Assembly (NCBI RefSeq): GCF_900537075.1
Contig: NZ_UNRA01000001.1
Coordinates: forward strand, 372,001 to 436,000
Reading direction: 5' to 3'
From: Tropicibacter sp. Alg240-R139
GTDB taxonomy: Bacteria > Pseudomonadota > Alphaproteobacteria > Rhodobacterales > Rhodobacteraceae
Length of the DNA stretch: 64,000 nt
Shown: positions 28,482 through 39,246 of the stretch, piece after piece
Layout: each line of letters opens with the position of its first letter
How positions within the stretch are numbered: the stretch's first letter is position 1
Made by a program: the position numbers and the translations under genes
Notes under the pieces: model-generated
The model's input: only the letters and a program-made list of their open reading frames with translations
What the model was told of the DNA's origin: nothing
The model's database searches: none

Positions 28482-29153
28482 TCAAGTATCAAAACTCGCA
28501 AGGAAATTTCGCATTTGCTGCGTGGGCGCGGCCCGGACTGCTATCTTGTTCTTGCCGAACACTGCAGGCATCGTGGCAAGCCCCCGTGCCACCTCAAGCG
28601 CCCTTGCGCGGACCTCCTCCTGCGGCACCACCTCGTCGAGAATGCCTGCCTTGCAAGCCATTTCCGGGTCGAGTTCTTCCGACAGGATCGCCACCCGCGT
28701 CATGTAGGCAGGTGTGATCCTCGATTGCGCCAAAGCAATCAGAAACGGCCCCAAATCCATGCCAAGCCGACTCTCAGGCAAGCTAAACTTGAACTCCCCT
28801 GCCGTACAGATTCGAAAATCGCTGACCATCGGCAAAAAAGCACCCATGCCAATACCATGGCCCGAACAGGCCGCGACAATCGGCCGGGGAAATTCAAACA
28901 GCCGGAGAAGCATCTCGAACCCGCTGCGCACAAGCGAAAGTGTTGCCTCGGGCCCTTTCTGGAACTCTTTCAGATCGAACCCCGCCGAAAACGTGCCCGT
29001 GCGTCCCTCCAGCACGATGGCCTTGGCTTTATCGGCGCCGGCCCGGTCCAGGCAATTGTTCATTGCCGCAACAATGGCAGGGCCAACGACATTGCGTTTG
29101 CCATCGTCGATGACCAATATGGCAATGCCGTCTTCGAGACTATACGATATCAT
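28482..29153 (-). CDS. Enoyl-CoA hydratase/isomerase family protein
   Basis: A crotonase-fold protein of about 223 residues. The oxyanion loop regions EGRTGTFSAGFDLKEF and ACSGHGIGMGAFLPMVSDFR are typical. The position of the usual hydratase Glu is in FSLPESRLGMDLGPF. The start is placed at ATG 29153 (AAGGAAG nine bases upstream) rather than 29162. It would hydrate or isomerise an enoyl-CoA. It lies between the SCP2 gene and the YheT-type hydrolase in a minus-strand operon headed by an acyl-CoA ligase. Confidence 0.82.
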   Translation of the reverse strand: MISYSLEDGIAILVIDDGKRNVVGPAIVAAMNNCLDRAGADKAKAIVLEGRTGTFSAGFDLKEFQKGPEATLSLVRSGFEMLLRLFEFPRPIVAACSGHGIGMGAFLPMVSDFRICTAGEFKFSLPESRLGMDLGPFLIALAQSRITPAYMTRVAILSEELDPEMACKAGILDEVVPQEEVRARALEVARGLATMPAVFGKNKIAVRAAPTQQMRNFLASFDT

Positions 29154-29246
29154 TTCACACATCTTCCTTCTGGTTCACGGCCGGGTCCGGTTCAGATCGA
29201 ATGTACGGCCGCAATCCCGAGCGCAAAGTGTCCAGGACTGCCGAAA

Positions 29247-29537
29247 CTATCCCAGGATAGTGCCCAGCTTCATCGCCAAGCCCATGTCGCCATCGATTGT
29301 GATTTTACCCATCATGAATGCCGAGGTGGAATCGATCGAGCCATCGAGGATGCCCTGAAAGGTTTCCGCGTCTGCGGTCACCGTCAGATCGGCCTCTTCA
29401 TCCGAGGCCCGCGCCCCGGTGCCGTCGATCACCACGGCGCCTTCACCTTCGATGTTGAATTTCACGGTTTCGCTCATGCCCGAGGCTTTAGCCTTCGTAT
29501 CCAATTCTTCGACAGCCTTCGCGATCATATCGCTCAT
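29247..29537 (-). CDS. SCP2 sterol-binding domain protein
   Basis: A 96-residue protein made of a single SCP2 domain: acidic beta-strands (FNIEGEGAVVIDGTGA), then DLTVTADAETFQGILDG, and the closing GKITIDGDMGLAMKLG helix that covers the hydrophobic tunnel. SCP2 domains bind sterols, fatty acids or acyl-CoAs and hand them to enzymes. It lies 18 bases downstream of the acyl-CoA ligase stop. The pairing suggests a bulky or very hydrophobic acyl substrate. Confidence 0.9.
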   Translation of the reverse strand: MSDMIAKAVEELDTKAKASGMSETVKFNIEGEGAVVIDGTGARASDEEADLTVTADAETFQGILDGSIDSTSAFMMGKITIDGDMGLAMKLGTILG

Positions 29538-29555
29538 GGTTCTTTCCTTTCAGAT

Positions 29556-31484
29556 TTAGTTTGCAGTTTTCCAATCCCAGTGCGGGATGAAATCACCAAG
29601 AATATCATTGACTTGCTCATCCGACACCCCATCGCGCGTGCCCGACAGATAGGCGGTCATGCCTTTGTTTTTGACATCAATGACCTGCGCCACTTTCAGG
29701 CCCAACCCTGCATCGGCAAGCGCATGGTCGAACACATGGGTAATCGACTGCTTGCGTAGATCGGGCTTGAAAACCTTGTGAACCGCGGTCTTGGGCAGCT
29801 CGGGCAGGATGATGATACGTTTCGGCACGGCGGCCTGTTCCGGCACATGTTTCCGGGCGAAATCCATGATTTCGGCCTCGGTTGCCGTGCCACCAGGAGC
29901 CAGTTCAACATAGGCCACAGGCAATTCGCCCGCCAAGGCGTCGGGCTCGCCTATGGCACCGACAAACGTCACATCGGGATGATGCACCAAAGCTTCTTCG
30001 ATTTCAGCCGGATCGATATTGTGGCCGCCGCGGATAATGAGATCCTTCTTACGCCCAGTGATCCACAGATAGTCATCCTCGTCGAGATACCCCAGATCGC
30101 CGGTCCGCAGATAGGTTTTGCCGTTCTCGACCGCATAAAGCCCCTTGTTCCGGCTATCCTCGGTATAGGTGTGCCCCTCAACGACGCCCGGCCCATAAAT
30201 GCAGATCTCGCCGATTTCATTCGGTCCACAGTGTTTTTCGATGTTGCCATCATCGTCGCATTCGAAAATACGCGCCCCGGAATAGGGTGTCGGAATGCCA
30301 ACCGACCCCACCTTGCGCGGACCATTGGGTGGGTTCGAGGTGACGAGACAGGTCGCCTCGGTCATTCCATAGCCCTCAAGGATCGACACGCCCAGTTTCT
30401 GCTCGAACTCCTCGAACAGCTTGGTCGGGAAAGGCGAGGAGCCGCTGCAAGCATATCGCAGCGAGGAAACATCGGCATTCACTGGGTAGTTGAGCAGCAT
30501 CGCCGCAGCTGTGGGCACCGTCACGATGATCGAGATTTTCCAATGCTCAATCAGTTTCCAGAAATTCTCCCACACGCCATCGCCGCGATACCCCGCAGGC
30601 GTGGTCTGCACCATATGTGCGCCGGACATGATCGCGCCCATCCAGATCGGATAGACCGCCATAACATGGAAGAGCGGCAGCGGGCACAGTACCACGTCGT
30701 CAGGCGTGAACAGGTTTTCAGCATTGGCCCATCCATTGAACATAGCACCCGACATGCGGTGCTGTGCCAGTTTCGGCGTGCCTGTGGTGCCGCCGGTGTG
30801 GAACATCGCGCAGATCCGATCTTCGCTCGTCTCCTCGAATGTCAGCCGGTCGTTGGGCTGTTCGGCCAATGCCTTTTGGAAATCCAGCACCCGCGCCTTG
30901 CGCGGCACCGTCATCTTGGGGCGGATCATCGGCACGATCAGCTTTTTCAACCCGCTCAAATGCGGCAGCATGTCAATCTCGACGATGGTTTCGACATTGG
31001 GCGCAAGTGCGGCCGCCTGCGCCGCCTTTTCTGCCAGATCAACCTTGGGGAAGCTCTTGATCGTGACCAGAACCTTGGCGCCGCTTTCGCGCAGGATCGA
31101 AGCAATGATCTCGGGCTCCAGCAACGGGTTGATCGGATTGGCCTTGCCTGCGGTCATGGCGCCGGTCACGGTGATCACCGCCTCGTTGAGGCCCGGCAAC
31201 AGATAGGCGACCGCGTCATCCTCGCCCACACCAAGCGAGCGGAACAGGTTCGCGGCCTGCGTCACCTTTTCAAGCATCTGCCGCCAGCTCAGCGTCTGCG
31301 CCTTGCTGCCCGGTTCCGAGAGCATCTGAAACGAACTTGCCGGCCGGTCAGGGTGCTTCTCGGCCGTAAGCTTCAAGAGCCCATAGACCGAGTTCGCTGG
31401 AAACCGGTCCTCGAGCGTAGTTTCGTTTTCCATCCGTTGGTAGTCGGCCAAAATCTCGGCCGCGGTTTCGAATTGTTGTCTCAT
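29556..31484 (-). CDS. Acyl-CoA synthetase (AMP-forming), second copy
   Basis: A 642-residue adenylate-forming ligase, paralogous to the one at 22106-23995. The start at 31484 follows GGGGAGGACAAA, which rules out the longer frame. Motifs: HTGGTTGTPKLAQH, YGMTEATC, and GRKKDLIIRGGHNIDPAEIE. It makes acyl-CoA from a long or bulky acid. An inverted repeat with two TGNCAT-type half-sites lies just upstream, between it and the FadJ gene. Confidence 0.9.
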   Translation of the reverse strand: MRQQFETAAEILADYQRMENETTLEDRFPANSVYGLLKLTAEKHPDRPASSFQMLSEPGSKAQTLSWRQMLEKVTQAANLFRSLGVGEDDAVAYLLPGLNEAVITVTGAMTAGKANPINPLLEPEIIASILRESGAKVLVTIKSFPKVDLAEKAAQAAALAPNVETIVEIDMLPHLSGLKKLIVPMIRPKMTVPRKARVLDFQKALAEQPNDRLTFEETSEDRICAMFHTGGTTGTPKLAQHRMSGAMFNGWANAENLFTPDDVVLCPLPLFHVMAVYPIWMGAIMSGAHMVQTTPAGYRGDGVWENFWKLIEHWKISIIVTVPTAAAMLLNYPVNADVSSLRYACSGSSPFPTKLFEEFEQKLGVSILEGYGMTEATCLVTSNPPNGPRKVGSVGIPTPYSGARIFECDDDGNIEKHCGPNEIGEICIYGPGVVEGHTYTEDSRNKGLYAVENGKTYLRTGDLGYLDEDDYLWITGRKKDLIIRGGHNIDPAEIEEALVHHPDVTFVGAIGEPDALAGELPVAYVELAPGGTATEAEIMDFARKHVPEQAAVPKRIIILPELPKTAVHKVFKPDLRKQSITHVFDHALADAGLGLKVAQVIDVKNKGMTAYLSGTRDGVSDEQVNDILGDFIPHWDWKTAN

Positions 31485-31505
31485 TTTGTCCTCCCCAGGC
31501 ACTTT

Positions 31506-31559
31506 TGTCATAAGCTGCGCCATTTCCCGCCAGAACAAGAAATGGCGCGACTTATGTCA
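31506..31559. promoter_or_regulatory. Large inverted repeat with embedded TGNCAT operator-like sites
   Basis: Two 21-base arms, 31506-31526 and 31539-31559, are complementary at 18 positions around a 12-base loop. Each arm also starts an imperfect TGNCAT-N5-ATGNCA site: TGTCAT-AAGCT-GCGCCA on the left and TGGCGC-GACTT-ATGTCA on the right. No T-run follows on the minus strand, and the acyl-CoA ligase ribosome site comes right after. It is more likely an operator or an mRNA-processing hairpin than a classic terminator. Confidence 0.55.
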
Positions 31560-31610
31560 ATAGTTTTCTCTCCGATCGCCGAACCCCGGCGTGGAGTCAC
31601 GGCTTCAAGC

Positions 31611-33818
31611 TCAGGCCGCCGCCTGCGATTGTGAACCGAAACGCGCGTAGAACCCGTCGCCCGCTGCCGCGATATCGCGCAGCAGCTTGGGCGGCTCGAA
31701 CGTTGCCCCGTGTTTCGTGGCCAGCTCTTCGCCCAAACGCACTGCTTCGCCCGCGCCAACGATATCGAGATACGAGAATGGCCCGCCCGACCAGGGCATG
31801 AAGCCCCAGCCCAGTATGGCACCGACATCGCCCTCGCGAATGTCCAGAAGCACGTCATCTTCCAACGCGCGCACCGCCTCGAAACTCTGACTCAGCGCAA
31901 GGCGGTTCATTACCTCCTGCACATCGGGCTGATCCTCCGCCCTTGGGAACTTCTCGGCCAGACCAGGCCAAATTCCCCGCCTCTTACCCGCCTCGTCATA
32001 GTCGTAAAAGCCCGCCTTGGTCTTCTTGCCATAGCGCCCAGCCTCATAAAGGTATTCGACCACCTCTTCGGTGCCCGTGGACTGATAGGCATCCCCCATC
32101 GCCGCCCGCGTTGCCTTGCCGATCCGATAGGCCAGGTCAATCGCGGTCTCGTCCCCCAATTGCAGCGGCCCCAGCGGCATACCCATCTGCTTGGCCGCGT
32201 TTTCGATCAGCACCGGGTTCACCCCTTCGCACAGCATCCGCAGACCCTCGTGCATGTAAGGCACGATGCAGCGATTGGCATAGAAGAAGCGCGCATCGTT
32301 CACGACGATCGGCGTCTTGCGGATCTGACGCACGAAATCGAGCGCCTTGGCCACGGCCTCGTCCCCGGTGTCACGGCCCTTAATGATCTCGACCAGCGCC
32401 ATTTTTTCGACGGGCGAGAAGAAGTGGATGCCGACAAAGCGGCCCGCATCGCGGCTCGCCTTGGCAAGATCGGTGATCGGCAGGGTCGAGGTGTTGGTGG
32501 CAAATATCGCACCCTCTCCCAGCTGCGCTTCGGCCAGTTTGGTCACATCTGCCTTCACGCCGACATCTTCGAACACCGCTTCGACCACCAGATCGCAGCC
32601 TTTGAGCGCGGCGTACTCGGTGGTTGCGGTGATCCGTTCCAACACTGCGGCTTTCTTTTTAGCCGTGCTGCGCCCACGGGCGATGGCCTTGTCCAGAATT
32701 GTCTCGGAATAGGCCTTGCCCTTGTCGACGGCCTCCTGGCTCTGGTCGATCAGCACGACCTCGATCCCGGCTTTGGCCGACACATGGGCAATCCCCGCGC
32801 CCATCAGGCCTGCGCCCAGAACCCCCAGCTTTTGCACCCGCATATCCGGCACACCAGCGGGGCGGTTCGCGCCTTTTTCCAGCGCCTGTTTGTTGATGAA
32901 CAGCGATTTGATCATCGCTGCCGAGGACGGATCCATCATGACCGAGGTCATCCAGCGCGCCTCGATCTCAAGTGCTACGTCAAACGGCACCAGCGAGGCC
33001 TCGTACATCACCGCCAACAACGCCTTGGGGGCCGGGTAGGCGCCCTTGGTCTGGCCGTGCAGCATGGCCGCGGCGCCGACATAGTTCATCATCCCGGCAG
33101 GATGATAGGCATGCCCGCCGGGCAGCTTGAAACCCCTTTTGTCCCAGGGCTTGACGATATCGGCATCGCTCGCACCCCGCACCCAGTCCTTGGCGCGCGA
33201 AATCAGATCATCAGCAGGCACCACCTCATCAAGATAGCCCGCTTTTGCCGCCTTGTCGGCAGACAGCATCTTGCCCTGGCTCAGCAGTTGCAGGGCACTC
33301 ACCAAGCCGACCTTATGCAGCATCCGAACGGTGCCACCGCCACCGGGGAAAATGCCCACAAGGATCTCGGGCAGGCCGAATTTCGGCCCTGGGCGATCCG
33401 ACGCAAAGACCCGGTGACAGGCCAGCGCCACTTCGATACCAATCCCGGCGGCTGTGCCGGGCAAGGCGGCGGCGATGGGCTTGCCACCTTTCAGGGTTTT
33501 CGGGTCCATACCGCCGCGCTCGATCTTACGCAGGATGCGGTGGCCTTGCATCACGTTGTCGAAAATCCCCTGCGCGGGGTTTTCCCCCGCGCTGACACGC
33601 GCCGCGCTCAGTTCGTTCAGATCCATGCCCCCGGCAAAATCGGGCTTGGCCGAGGTGATCACCGCGCCCTTGATATTGTCGTCACCCAGCACCGTGTCGA
33701 TATGCGCGTCAAGTTCGACAAACCCTTGCGACGACATCACGTTCATTGCCTTTTCGGCAACGTCCCAGGTGATGGTGGCGATGCCGTCTTCGTCTACGTT
33801 CAAATGAAATTCAGCCAT
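31611..33818 (-). CDS. fadJ: Bifunctional enoyl-CoA hydratase / 3-hydroxyacyl-CoA dehydrogenase
   Basis: A 735-residue beta-oxidation multienzyme. Residues 1-190 are the crotonase domain ([13 protein letters not shown] and [20 protein letters not shown]). From about 315 a Rossmann NAD domain follows ([18 protein letters not shown]), then the C-terminal hydroxyacyl-CoA dehydrogenase domains with [15 protein letters not shown] and [24 protein letters not shown] precedes the ATG. It starts 12 bases after the thiolase stop on the same strand. It hydrates enoyl-CoA and oxidises the 3-hydroxyacyl-CoA. Role and length fit FadJ/FadB alpha subunits. Confidence 0.92.
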   Translation of the reverse strand: MAEFHLNVDEDGIATITWDVAEKAMNVMSSQGFVELDAHIDTVLGDDNIKGAVITSAKPDFAGGMDLNELSAARVSAGENPAQGIFDNVMQGHRILRKIERGGMDPKTLKGGKPIAAALPGTAAGIGIEVALACHRVFASDRPGPKFGLPEILVGIFPGGGGTVRMLHKVGLVSALQLLSQGKMLSADKAAKAGYLDEVVPADDLISRAKDWVRGASDADIVKPWDKRGFKLPGGHAYHPAGMMNYVGAAAMLHGQTKGAYPAPKALLAVMYEASLVPFDVALEIEARWMTSVMMDPSSAAMIKSLFINKQALEKGANRPAGVPDMRVQKLGVLGAGLMGAGIAHVSAKAGIEVVLIDQSQEAVDKGKAYSETILDKAIARGRSTAKKKAAVLERITATTEYAALKGCDLVVEAVFEDVGVKADVTKLAEAQLGEGAIFATNTSTLPITDLAKASRDAGRFVGIHFFSPVEKMALVEIIKGRDTGDEAVAKALDFVRQIRKTPIVVNDARFFYANRCIVPYMHEGLRMLCEGVNPVLIENAAKQMGMPLGPLQLGDETAIDLAYRIGKATRAAMGDAYQSTGTEEVVEYLYEAGRYGKKTKAGFYDYDEAGKRRGIWPGLAEKFPRAEDQPDVQEVMNRLALSQSFEAVRALEDDVLLDIREGDVGAILGWGFMPWSGGPFSYLDIVGAGEAVRLGEELATKHGATFEPPKLLRDIAAAGDGFYARFGSQSQAAA

Positions 33819-33830
33819 GCATCCAGCTCC

Positions 33831-35045
33831 TTATACGCGTTCCAGAATGGTGGCCGATCCCATGCCGGCGGCCACGCACAGGGTTGCCAGACCGGTTTCC
33901 TTGTCGGCCCTCTCCATTTCGTCCAACAGATGCGAGATCAGCATGGCACCAGTCGCCCCAAGCGGATGGCCCATGGCGATGGCGCCGCCATTCACGTTGA
34001 CCTTTTCTTGATCCACATCAAAGGCCTGCATGAAGCGCAGGACCACGGCGGCGAAGGCCTCGTTCACCTCAAAGAGGTCGATGTCGCCGATCTCCATACC
34101 GATTTCGCGCAGGATCTTTTCGGTCACTGGGACCGGGCCGGTCAGGTTGATGGTCGGGTCGGTGCCGATCTTGGCCATGGATTTGATACGGGCGCGCGGG
34201 GTCAGGCCGTTACGCTCGCCGAACTCTTTCGAGCCGATCAGCACTGCCGCCGAGCCGTCGACGATACCTGACGAATTGCCCGCGTGATGCACATGGTTGA
34301 TTCGCTCCAGATGCGGGTATTTCAGCAAGGCCACGGCATCAAAGCCGGGCATCACCTCGCCCTGTTCCTTGAAGGCGGGTTTCAGCGCCCCGAGAGACTG
34401 CATGTCCGTGCCCCGGCGCAGATATTCATCATGATCTAGAATGGTCAGCCCATTGCGATCCTTCACCGGCGCTATGGAGCGCTCAAAACGGTTCTCGTCC
34501 CAGGCCTTTGCCGCGCGGCGCTGACTCTCCACCGCGTAGGCGTCACATTCGTCACGAGTAAATCCGTATTCGGTGGCGATGATATCGGCGGAGATCCCCT
34601 GAGGCACGAAATAGCTTTTCATCGCCAAGGTCGGGTCGGCCGCAATCGCGCCCCCGTCCGAACCCATTGGCACCCGGCCCATCATTTCAACCCCGCCCGA
34701 GATATAGGCAGACCCGACCCCGGCCTTGACCTGCGCCGCGCCCAGATTCACTGCCTCAAGCCCCGAAGCGCAAAAGCGGTTGATCGAAATGCCGGGAAGC
34801 TGTTCACCCAGATCCGAGTTCAACACCGCGCTTCGCGCAAGGCAGGCTCCCTGCTCACCCACTTGCGTGACATTACCCCAGATCACGTCCTCGACCTGAG
34901 TAGCATCAAGATCATTGCGATCTTTGATCGTGTTCAACATTTCGGAGGACAGGTCCAGCGCTGTGACTTGGTGCAGGCTGCCGTCCTTGCGCCCCTTGCC
35001 GCGCGGGCTGCGGATTGCGTCATAGATATAGGCGTCTTGGGTCAT
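33831..35045 (-). CDS. fadA: Acetyl-CoA acetyltransferase (thiolase)
   Basis: A 404-residue thiolase. The start at 35045 follows AAAGGGACAACGA; an upstream in-frame start would overlap the FadE gene. Seen motifs are [29 protein letters not shown] (catalytic His) and the C-terminal [10 protein letters not shown] with the second catalytic Cys. It cleaves 3-ketoacyl-CoA with CoA. It lies between the FadE-like dehydrogenase and FadJ in one operon. Confidence 0.92.
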   Translation of the reverse strand: MTQDAYIYDAIRSPRGKGRKDGSLHQVTALDLSSEMLNTIKDRNDLDATQVEDVIWGNVTQVGEQGACLARSAVLNSDLGEQLPGISINRFCASGLEAVNLGAAQVKAGVGSAYISGGVEMMGRVPMGSDGGAIAADPTLAMKSYFVPQGISADIIATEYGFTRDECDAYAVESQRRAAKAWDENRFERSIAPVKDRNGLTILDHDEYLRRGTDMQSLGALKPAFKEQGEVMPGFDAVALLKYPHLERINHVHHAGNSSGIVDGSAAVLIGSKEFGERNGLTPRARIKSMAKIGTDPTINLTGPVPVTEKILREIGMEIGDIDLFEVNEAFAAVVLRFMQAFDVDQEKVNVNGGAIAMGHPLGATGAMLISHLLDEMERADKETGLATLCVAAGMGSATILERV

Positions 35046-35079
35046 TCGTTGTCCCTTTCGTGAAATCTGTCGTGCCAGC

Positions 35080-36858
35080 TCAGAAAGCTGCGGCATCCGG
35101 CGCCATCACCGTTTCCGGCCCGGCCTGAATGCGTTTGAGATGCATGCGCGTCATCGGCAGATGTCGGTTGAAATAGTGACGAACGGTCAGGAGCTTTTGG
35201 GTGTAAAACGCTGCATCACCGGTTCCGGCCTCCAACGCGGCCTGCGCTGCCTCGGCGCTGAGCGCCAGCATGTAGCCCATGGTCAGATGCCCCATCAGAT
35301 GCAGGAAATCGGTCGACCCGGCCAGCGCGGCATTCGGATCTTTCATACCGTTCTGCATCATGTATTGACCGGCGCTCTGGAAATCTCCCAGCCCTGCCAT
35401 AAGTGGTTTTCCCACCATGTCGGTCAGAGCTTCATTCTGGATCAGACGGTCAGCCAGCCCCTTGATCATAACGCCATAGGCCATGGTGTGTTTGCCGCCA
35501 TCGGCACCGAGTTTCCGACCGACGAGGTCGAGCGCCTGCACGCCGTTCGCGCCCTCGTAGATCTTGGCGATCCGCACGTCGCGCACGAACTGCGACATGC
35601 CCCATTCTTCGATGTATCCATGCCCGCCCAGAACCTGCTGTGCATCGGTGGCGGCCTCATATCCCTTGTCGCTGGAAAAGGCCTTGAACACGGGCGTCAC
35701 AAGCGACAGCAGACCTTGCGCACCTGCATCATCGGTGCGCGACACCCGATCGGCCTGCATGGTGCACCAATAGGCAAAGACCCGGGCCCCTTCGATGAAG
35801 CTGCGCTGATCCATCAGGGTGCGCCGGATATCGGGGTGCACGATGATCGGGTCGGCTGGTCCATCGGGGTTCGCGGGTCCGGTAACGGCCCGCATCTGCA
35901 GACGTTCGCGGGCATAGGCCACCGCATTCTGATACGCCGCCTCGGCGATGCAATACCCCTGTGCGCCGGTGCCAATCCGCGCCTCGTTTACCAATGTGAA
36001 CATCGCACTCATACCCTTGTTGGGTTGGCCCAGAAGATAGCCGGTGGCGCCTTCAAAGTTCATTTCACAAGTGGCATTGCCGTGGATGCCCATTTTGGTT
36101 TCCAACCGGCCTGCGCGCACGGCGTTGCGCTCACCAAGGCTATCATCGTCATTCACCAAGTATTTGGGCACGATGAACAGCGACACACCCTTGATCCCCT
36201 CGGGGCCGCCGGGAATTTTCGCCAGCACAAGGTGGATGATGTTGTCGCCCATCTCGTGATCACCTGCCGAGATGAAGATCTTGGTGCCGGTGATCTTGTA
36301 GCTGCCGTCGTCCTGAGGCTCGGCGCTGGTGCGCATCAGGCCCAGATCGGTGCCGCAATTGGGCTCGGTCAGGTTCATCGTACCGAACCACTCACAGTTC
36401 GCCATCTTGGGCAGATAGGTGTGCTTTTGCGCCTCTGTTCCGTGCGCAAAGATGGTGTTCCAGGCACCGTGCGTCAGCCCGCCATACATCACCATCGCGT
36501 GGTTCGCCGAGGAAAAGCATTCGCCCGCCGCCATGTGCATCAATTTGGGCAAGCCCTGCCCGCCATAATCCACATCAAGATCAAGCGATGTCCACCCGCC
36601 CTCGCGCAGAACATTGATTGCCTCGGGAAAACCGTTTGGCACCTGCACCTTGCCGTCCACAAGGCTGGTGCCCTCCTGATCGCCCACGCGATTCAAGGGG
36701 GCCAGCACGTTCGAAGCGATCTTGCCGGCCTCTTCGAGGACCGGACCCGTCAGGTCGGGGGTCAGGTCTTCGTAGCCCGGAATGTCTGCCTGTGAGACTT
36801 TCAGAACCTCGTGCAGAACGAAATCAATATCCCTTAGCGGTGCTGTGTAAGTCGGCAT
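35080..36858 (-). CDS. Acyl-CoA dehydrogenase, large FadE type
   Basis: A 592-residue FAD acyl-CoA dehydrogenase with the extra C-terminal domain of the large bacterial type. FAD and substrate segments include [19 protein letters not shown] and [14 protein letters not shown]. The catalytic Glu region is [33 protein letters not shown] precedes the start. It performs the first oxidation of beta-oxidation and heads the FadE-thiolase-FadJ operon. A TGTCAT-type operator-like site lies 35 bases upstream, shared with the divergent kinase operon. Confidence 0.92.
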   Translation of the reverse strand: MPTYTAPLRDIDFVLHEVLKVSQADIPGYEDLTPDLTGPVLEEAGKIASNVLAPLNRVGDQEGTSLVDGKVQVPNGFPEAINVLREGGWTSLDLDVDYGGQGLPKLMHMAAGECFSSANHAMVMYGGLTHGAWNTIFAHGTEAQKHTYLPKMANCEWFGTMNLTEPNCGTDLGLMRTSAEPQDDGSYKITGTKIFISAGDHEMGDNIIHLVLAKIPGGPEGIKGVSLFIVPKYLVNDDDSLGERNAVRAGRLETKMGIHGNATCEMNFEGATGYLLGQPNKGMSAMFTLVNEARIGTGAQGYCIAEAAYQNAVAYARERLQMRAVTGPANPDGPADPIIVHPDIRRTLMDQRSFIEGARVFAYWCTMQADRVSRTDDAGAQGLLSLVTPVFKAFSSDKGYEAATDAQQVLGGHGYIEEWGMSQFVRDVRIAKIYEGANGVQALDLVGRKLGADGGKHTMAYGVMIKGLADRLIQNEALTDMVGKPLMAGLGDFQSAGQYMMQNGMKDPNAALAGSTDFLHLMGHLTMGYMLALSAEAAQAALEAGTGDAAFYTQKLLTVRHYFNRHLPMTRMHLKRIQAGPETVMAPDAAAF

Positions 36859-36892
36859 TCTTGCCCTTCCTCCATGACGAATCTCAATGTTT

Positions 36893-36909
36893 TGTCATAT
36901 TGTGTGTAA
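36893..36909. promoter_or_regulatory. TGNCAT-type operator-like site (site E)
   Basis: TGTCAT-ATTGT-GTGTAA lies in the divergent promoter region of the FadE operon and the kinase-ACAD operon. The left half fits the pattern TGNCAT-N5-ATGNCA; the right half is weak. It is read with better copies near 41.77, 48.55, 48.67 and 51.16 kb. Confidence 0.4.
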
Positions 36910-37002
36910 ATACTTCTTGAGATACATGGCAAGGCTCAATATGCTGACGGCCAATTAACGCGGCGGCAGTTTCAATGCCGATAGCAGAAAGGCAAACCGC
37001 CA

Positions 37003-38001
37003 ATGGATGCAGAAACGGCCACCAAGGCCCTGAGGTTGGCAACAGGTAGCTGCGAGACGGTTTCAGCGGTCGCGCCCCTGTCTGGTGGTGTGTCGAACCT
37101 GACATACCTTCTGACGCTGTTTTCGGGCGCGCGACTGGTCATGCGCACGCCACCGCCCGGGCAGCGGTCGGGGAATGCCCATAACATGATCCGCGAGGCC
37201 CGTGTGCTCGAAGCGGTGCATCCGCTGTTCCCTGAAGCGCCCGCCATTGTCGGTTACAGCGAAGACCCCTCGGCCACCGGCGATCAGTTCATGATCATGG
37301 CCCAGATCGACGGGCGCATCCTGCCCCCCGGCAGCCCGTTCGAGGTAAGCCCCGATCAGGCCCGCACCCTGTGCGAAAACTTCGTCGACGGATTAGCGCG
37401 GCTGCACGAGGCCGACCTTACCGACGCCGTGCGCGCAGCGTTTGGCGACCCGCAGGGGTTTGTCGCGCGTCAGGTGGCCGGATGGTCGCGGCGATACGAA
37501 AAGATCGGGCTGGACAACCCGCGCAGCGCCCTGCGCGACTGGCTGTCTGCCAACATCCCGCCTGATCCGGACCGCGCCTCGATCCTGCACAATGACTACA
37601 AGTTCGACAATATGGTGCTGGACCGAGACGATCCGACCCGGATCATCGGCGTGCTCGACTGGGAACTCTCGGGCCTCGGAGATTCGTTCATGGATCTCGG
37701 CAATGCGCTAGCCTATTGGGTCGAGGCCGGCGATCCGCATGCACTGCAGCGCTTCAAGCGCGGCCCGACGGATCTGCCCGGCATGATGAGCCGCGACGAG
37801 ATCATCGATGCCTATTGCACAGCGAGAGGATTCGACCGCCCCGCAAACATGAATTTCTATCAGTCGATGGGCCTCTTCCGTCTCGCCGTCATCGCATTGC
37901 AGGTGCACGTGCGCGTGGCCGGTGGTGTTGGCAAGCCAAGCCCTTTCCTTGATGCCGCGTTGGCTTTGCTGGATCGCGCCGAAGACTTCGCAGGAGTATA
38001 G
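37003..38001 (+). CDS. APH-fold phosphotransferase of the ACAD10/11-LvaA type
   Basis: A 332-residue kinase-fold protein. The catalytic loop HNDYKFDN (196-203, Asp198, Asn203) and the metal-binding LDWE (Asp219) are intact, followed by SGLGDSFMDLGNAL as in the N-terminal half of human ACAD10/ACAD11. In that family and in Pseudomonas LvaA, the kinase phosphorylates the hydroxyl of a 4-hydroxyacyl-CoA, and the partner ACAD then eliminates phosphate. Here the partner gene starts 3 bases downstream. So this is most likely a hydroxyacyl-CoA kinase and not an antibiotic-resistance enzyme. No LvaB-like small subunit is seen nearby. Confidence 0.85.
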   Translation: MDAETATKALRLATGSCETVSAVAPLSGGVSNLTYLLTLFSGARLVMRTPPPGQRSGNAHNMIREARVLEAVHPLFPEAPAIVGYSEDPSATGDQFMIMAQIDGRILPPGSPFEVSPDQARTLCENFVDGLARLHEADLTDAVRAAFGDPQGFVARQVAGWSRRYEKIGLDNPRSALRDWLSANIPPDPDRASILHNDYKFDNMVLDRDDPTRIIGVLDWELSGLGDSFMDLGNALAYWVEAGDPHALQRFKRGPTDLPGMMSRDEIIDAYCTARGFDRPANMNFYQSMGLFRLAVIALQVHVRVAGGVGKPSPFLDAALALLDRAEDFAGV

Positions 38002-38004
38002 ACC

Positions 38005-39246
38005 ATGGATTTTGCGCCTTCTGCAAAAGCACAGGATTTCGCACAACGCCTGACCGCCTTCATGGAAGAACATGTCTATCCGGCGGAACAGGTTTACCAC
38101 GACCAGCACGTCCAGCTTGGTGACAGATGGGCCGTGCCGCCGATCATCGAAGAGCTCAAGGAAAAGGCCCGCTCGGCCGGGCTTTGGAATCTGTTCTTGC
38201 CCGATGAACGTTTCGGCGCAGGGTTGTCTGTTCTTGAATACGCTCCTTTGGCGGAAATCACGGGCCGCTGCCATATCGCACCGGAAGTGTTCAATTGCGC
38301 TGCCCCTGACAGCGGCAACATGGAAACGTTGTCGCTTTACGGCACGCCAGAACAGCAGGACCAATGGCTGCGGCCTTTACTGGATGGCAAGATTCGCTCG
38401 GCGTTCTTGATGACCGAGCCTCAGGTCGCATCGAGTGATGCCACGAATATCGAATGCCAAATCCGACGCGACGGTGACGAATACGTGATCAACGGACGCA
38501 AGTGGTGGTCTTCTGGTGCGGGCGATCCGCGCTGCGCGATCTTTATCGTTATGGGCAAGACCGACCTCGATGCCGCAGCTCACGCACAACAAAGCATGGT
38601 GCTTGTTCCCGCCGATACGCCCGGCGTGACGATCGAGCGTCACCTGCCTGTCTTTGGCTATGACGACGCGCCGCACGGACATATGGAAGTGTCCCTGAAA
38701 GATGTCCGCGTCCCGGCCACGAACATCCTTTTGGGCGACGGCCGCGGCTTTGAGATTGCTCAGGGCCGATTGGGACCAGGGCGCATTCACCACTGCATGC
38801 GTTCGATCGGGGCCGCCGAACGGGCGCTGGAAATGATGACCGAAAGGCTGCTTAGCCGCGAGGTTTTCGGCAAGGCCATCGGCATGCATTCGGTCTGGGA
38901 AGAGCGCGTCGCCAATGCACGGCTAGATATAGAAATGACCCGGCTCATCTGCCTGAAGGCGGCCAGGATGATGGGCACGGTTGGCAACAAGGCGGCGAAG
39001 GACGAGATCGCCATGATCAAGATCGCGGCGCCGTCGATGGCGCTTCGGGTGATCGACGACGCGATCCAGTCCTTCGGCGGCGCGGGCGTGTCTGATGATA
39101 CGCCATTGGCCCAGATGTGGGCTGGCCAGCGCTCGTTGCGTCTGGCCGATGGCCCGGACGAAGTGCATCGCCGCGCGGTGGCGCGATCCGAATTCAAACG
39201 CGCCGCCGGGCGTTTGGGGATCAATATCAGGGAGATCAGGAAATGA
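38005..39246 (+). CDS. Acyl-CoA dehydrogenase of the ACAD10/11-LvaC type
   Basis: A 413-residue FAD flavoprotein. The C-terminal run [16 protein letters not shown] followed by LADGPDEVH is characteristic of the ACAD10/11 clade, and [16 protein letters not shown] is the FAD/substrate segment. Members with a linked kinase remove the phosphate from a phosphorylated 4-hydroxyacyl-CoA and leave an enoyl-CoA. The kinase gene lies 3 bases upstream, and an SDR gene overlaps by ATGA downstream. A role as an ordinary branched-chain dehydrogenase is the alternative. Confidence 0.85.
   Translation: MDFAPSAKAQDFAQRLTAFMEEHVYPAEQVYHDQHVQLGDRWAVPPIIEELKEKARSAGLWNLFLPDERFGAGLSVLEYAPLAEITGRCHIAPEVFNCAAPDSGNMETLSLYGTPEQQDQWLRPLLDGKIRSAFLMTEPQVASSDATNIECQIRRDGDEYVINGRKWWSSGAGDPRCAIFIVMGKTDLDAAAHAQQSMVLVPADTPGVTIERHLPVFGYDDAPHGHMEVSLKDVRVPATNILLGDGRGFEIAQGRLGPGRIHHCMRSIGAAERALEMMTERLLSREVFGKAIGMHSVWEERVANARLDIEMTRLICLKAARMMGTVGNKAAKDEIAMIKIAAPSMALRVIDDAIQSFGGAGVSDDTPLAQMWAGQRSLRLADGPDEVHRRAVARSEFKRAAGRLGINIREIRK

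Noticed and set aside
31710-34271. Very long open frame opposite the FadJ gene
   Set aside because: It is the antisense of a clear FadJ/thiolase pair in G+C-rich DNA, has no domain and no ribosome site. The same holds for the long frame opposite FadE (35140-36795).
37003-38001. Aminoglycoside or other antibiotic phosphotransferase
   Set aside because: Adjacent ACAD gene and the motif set fit the ACAD10/11-LvaA acyl-CoA kinases better.
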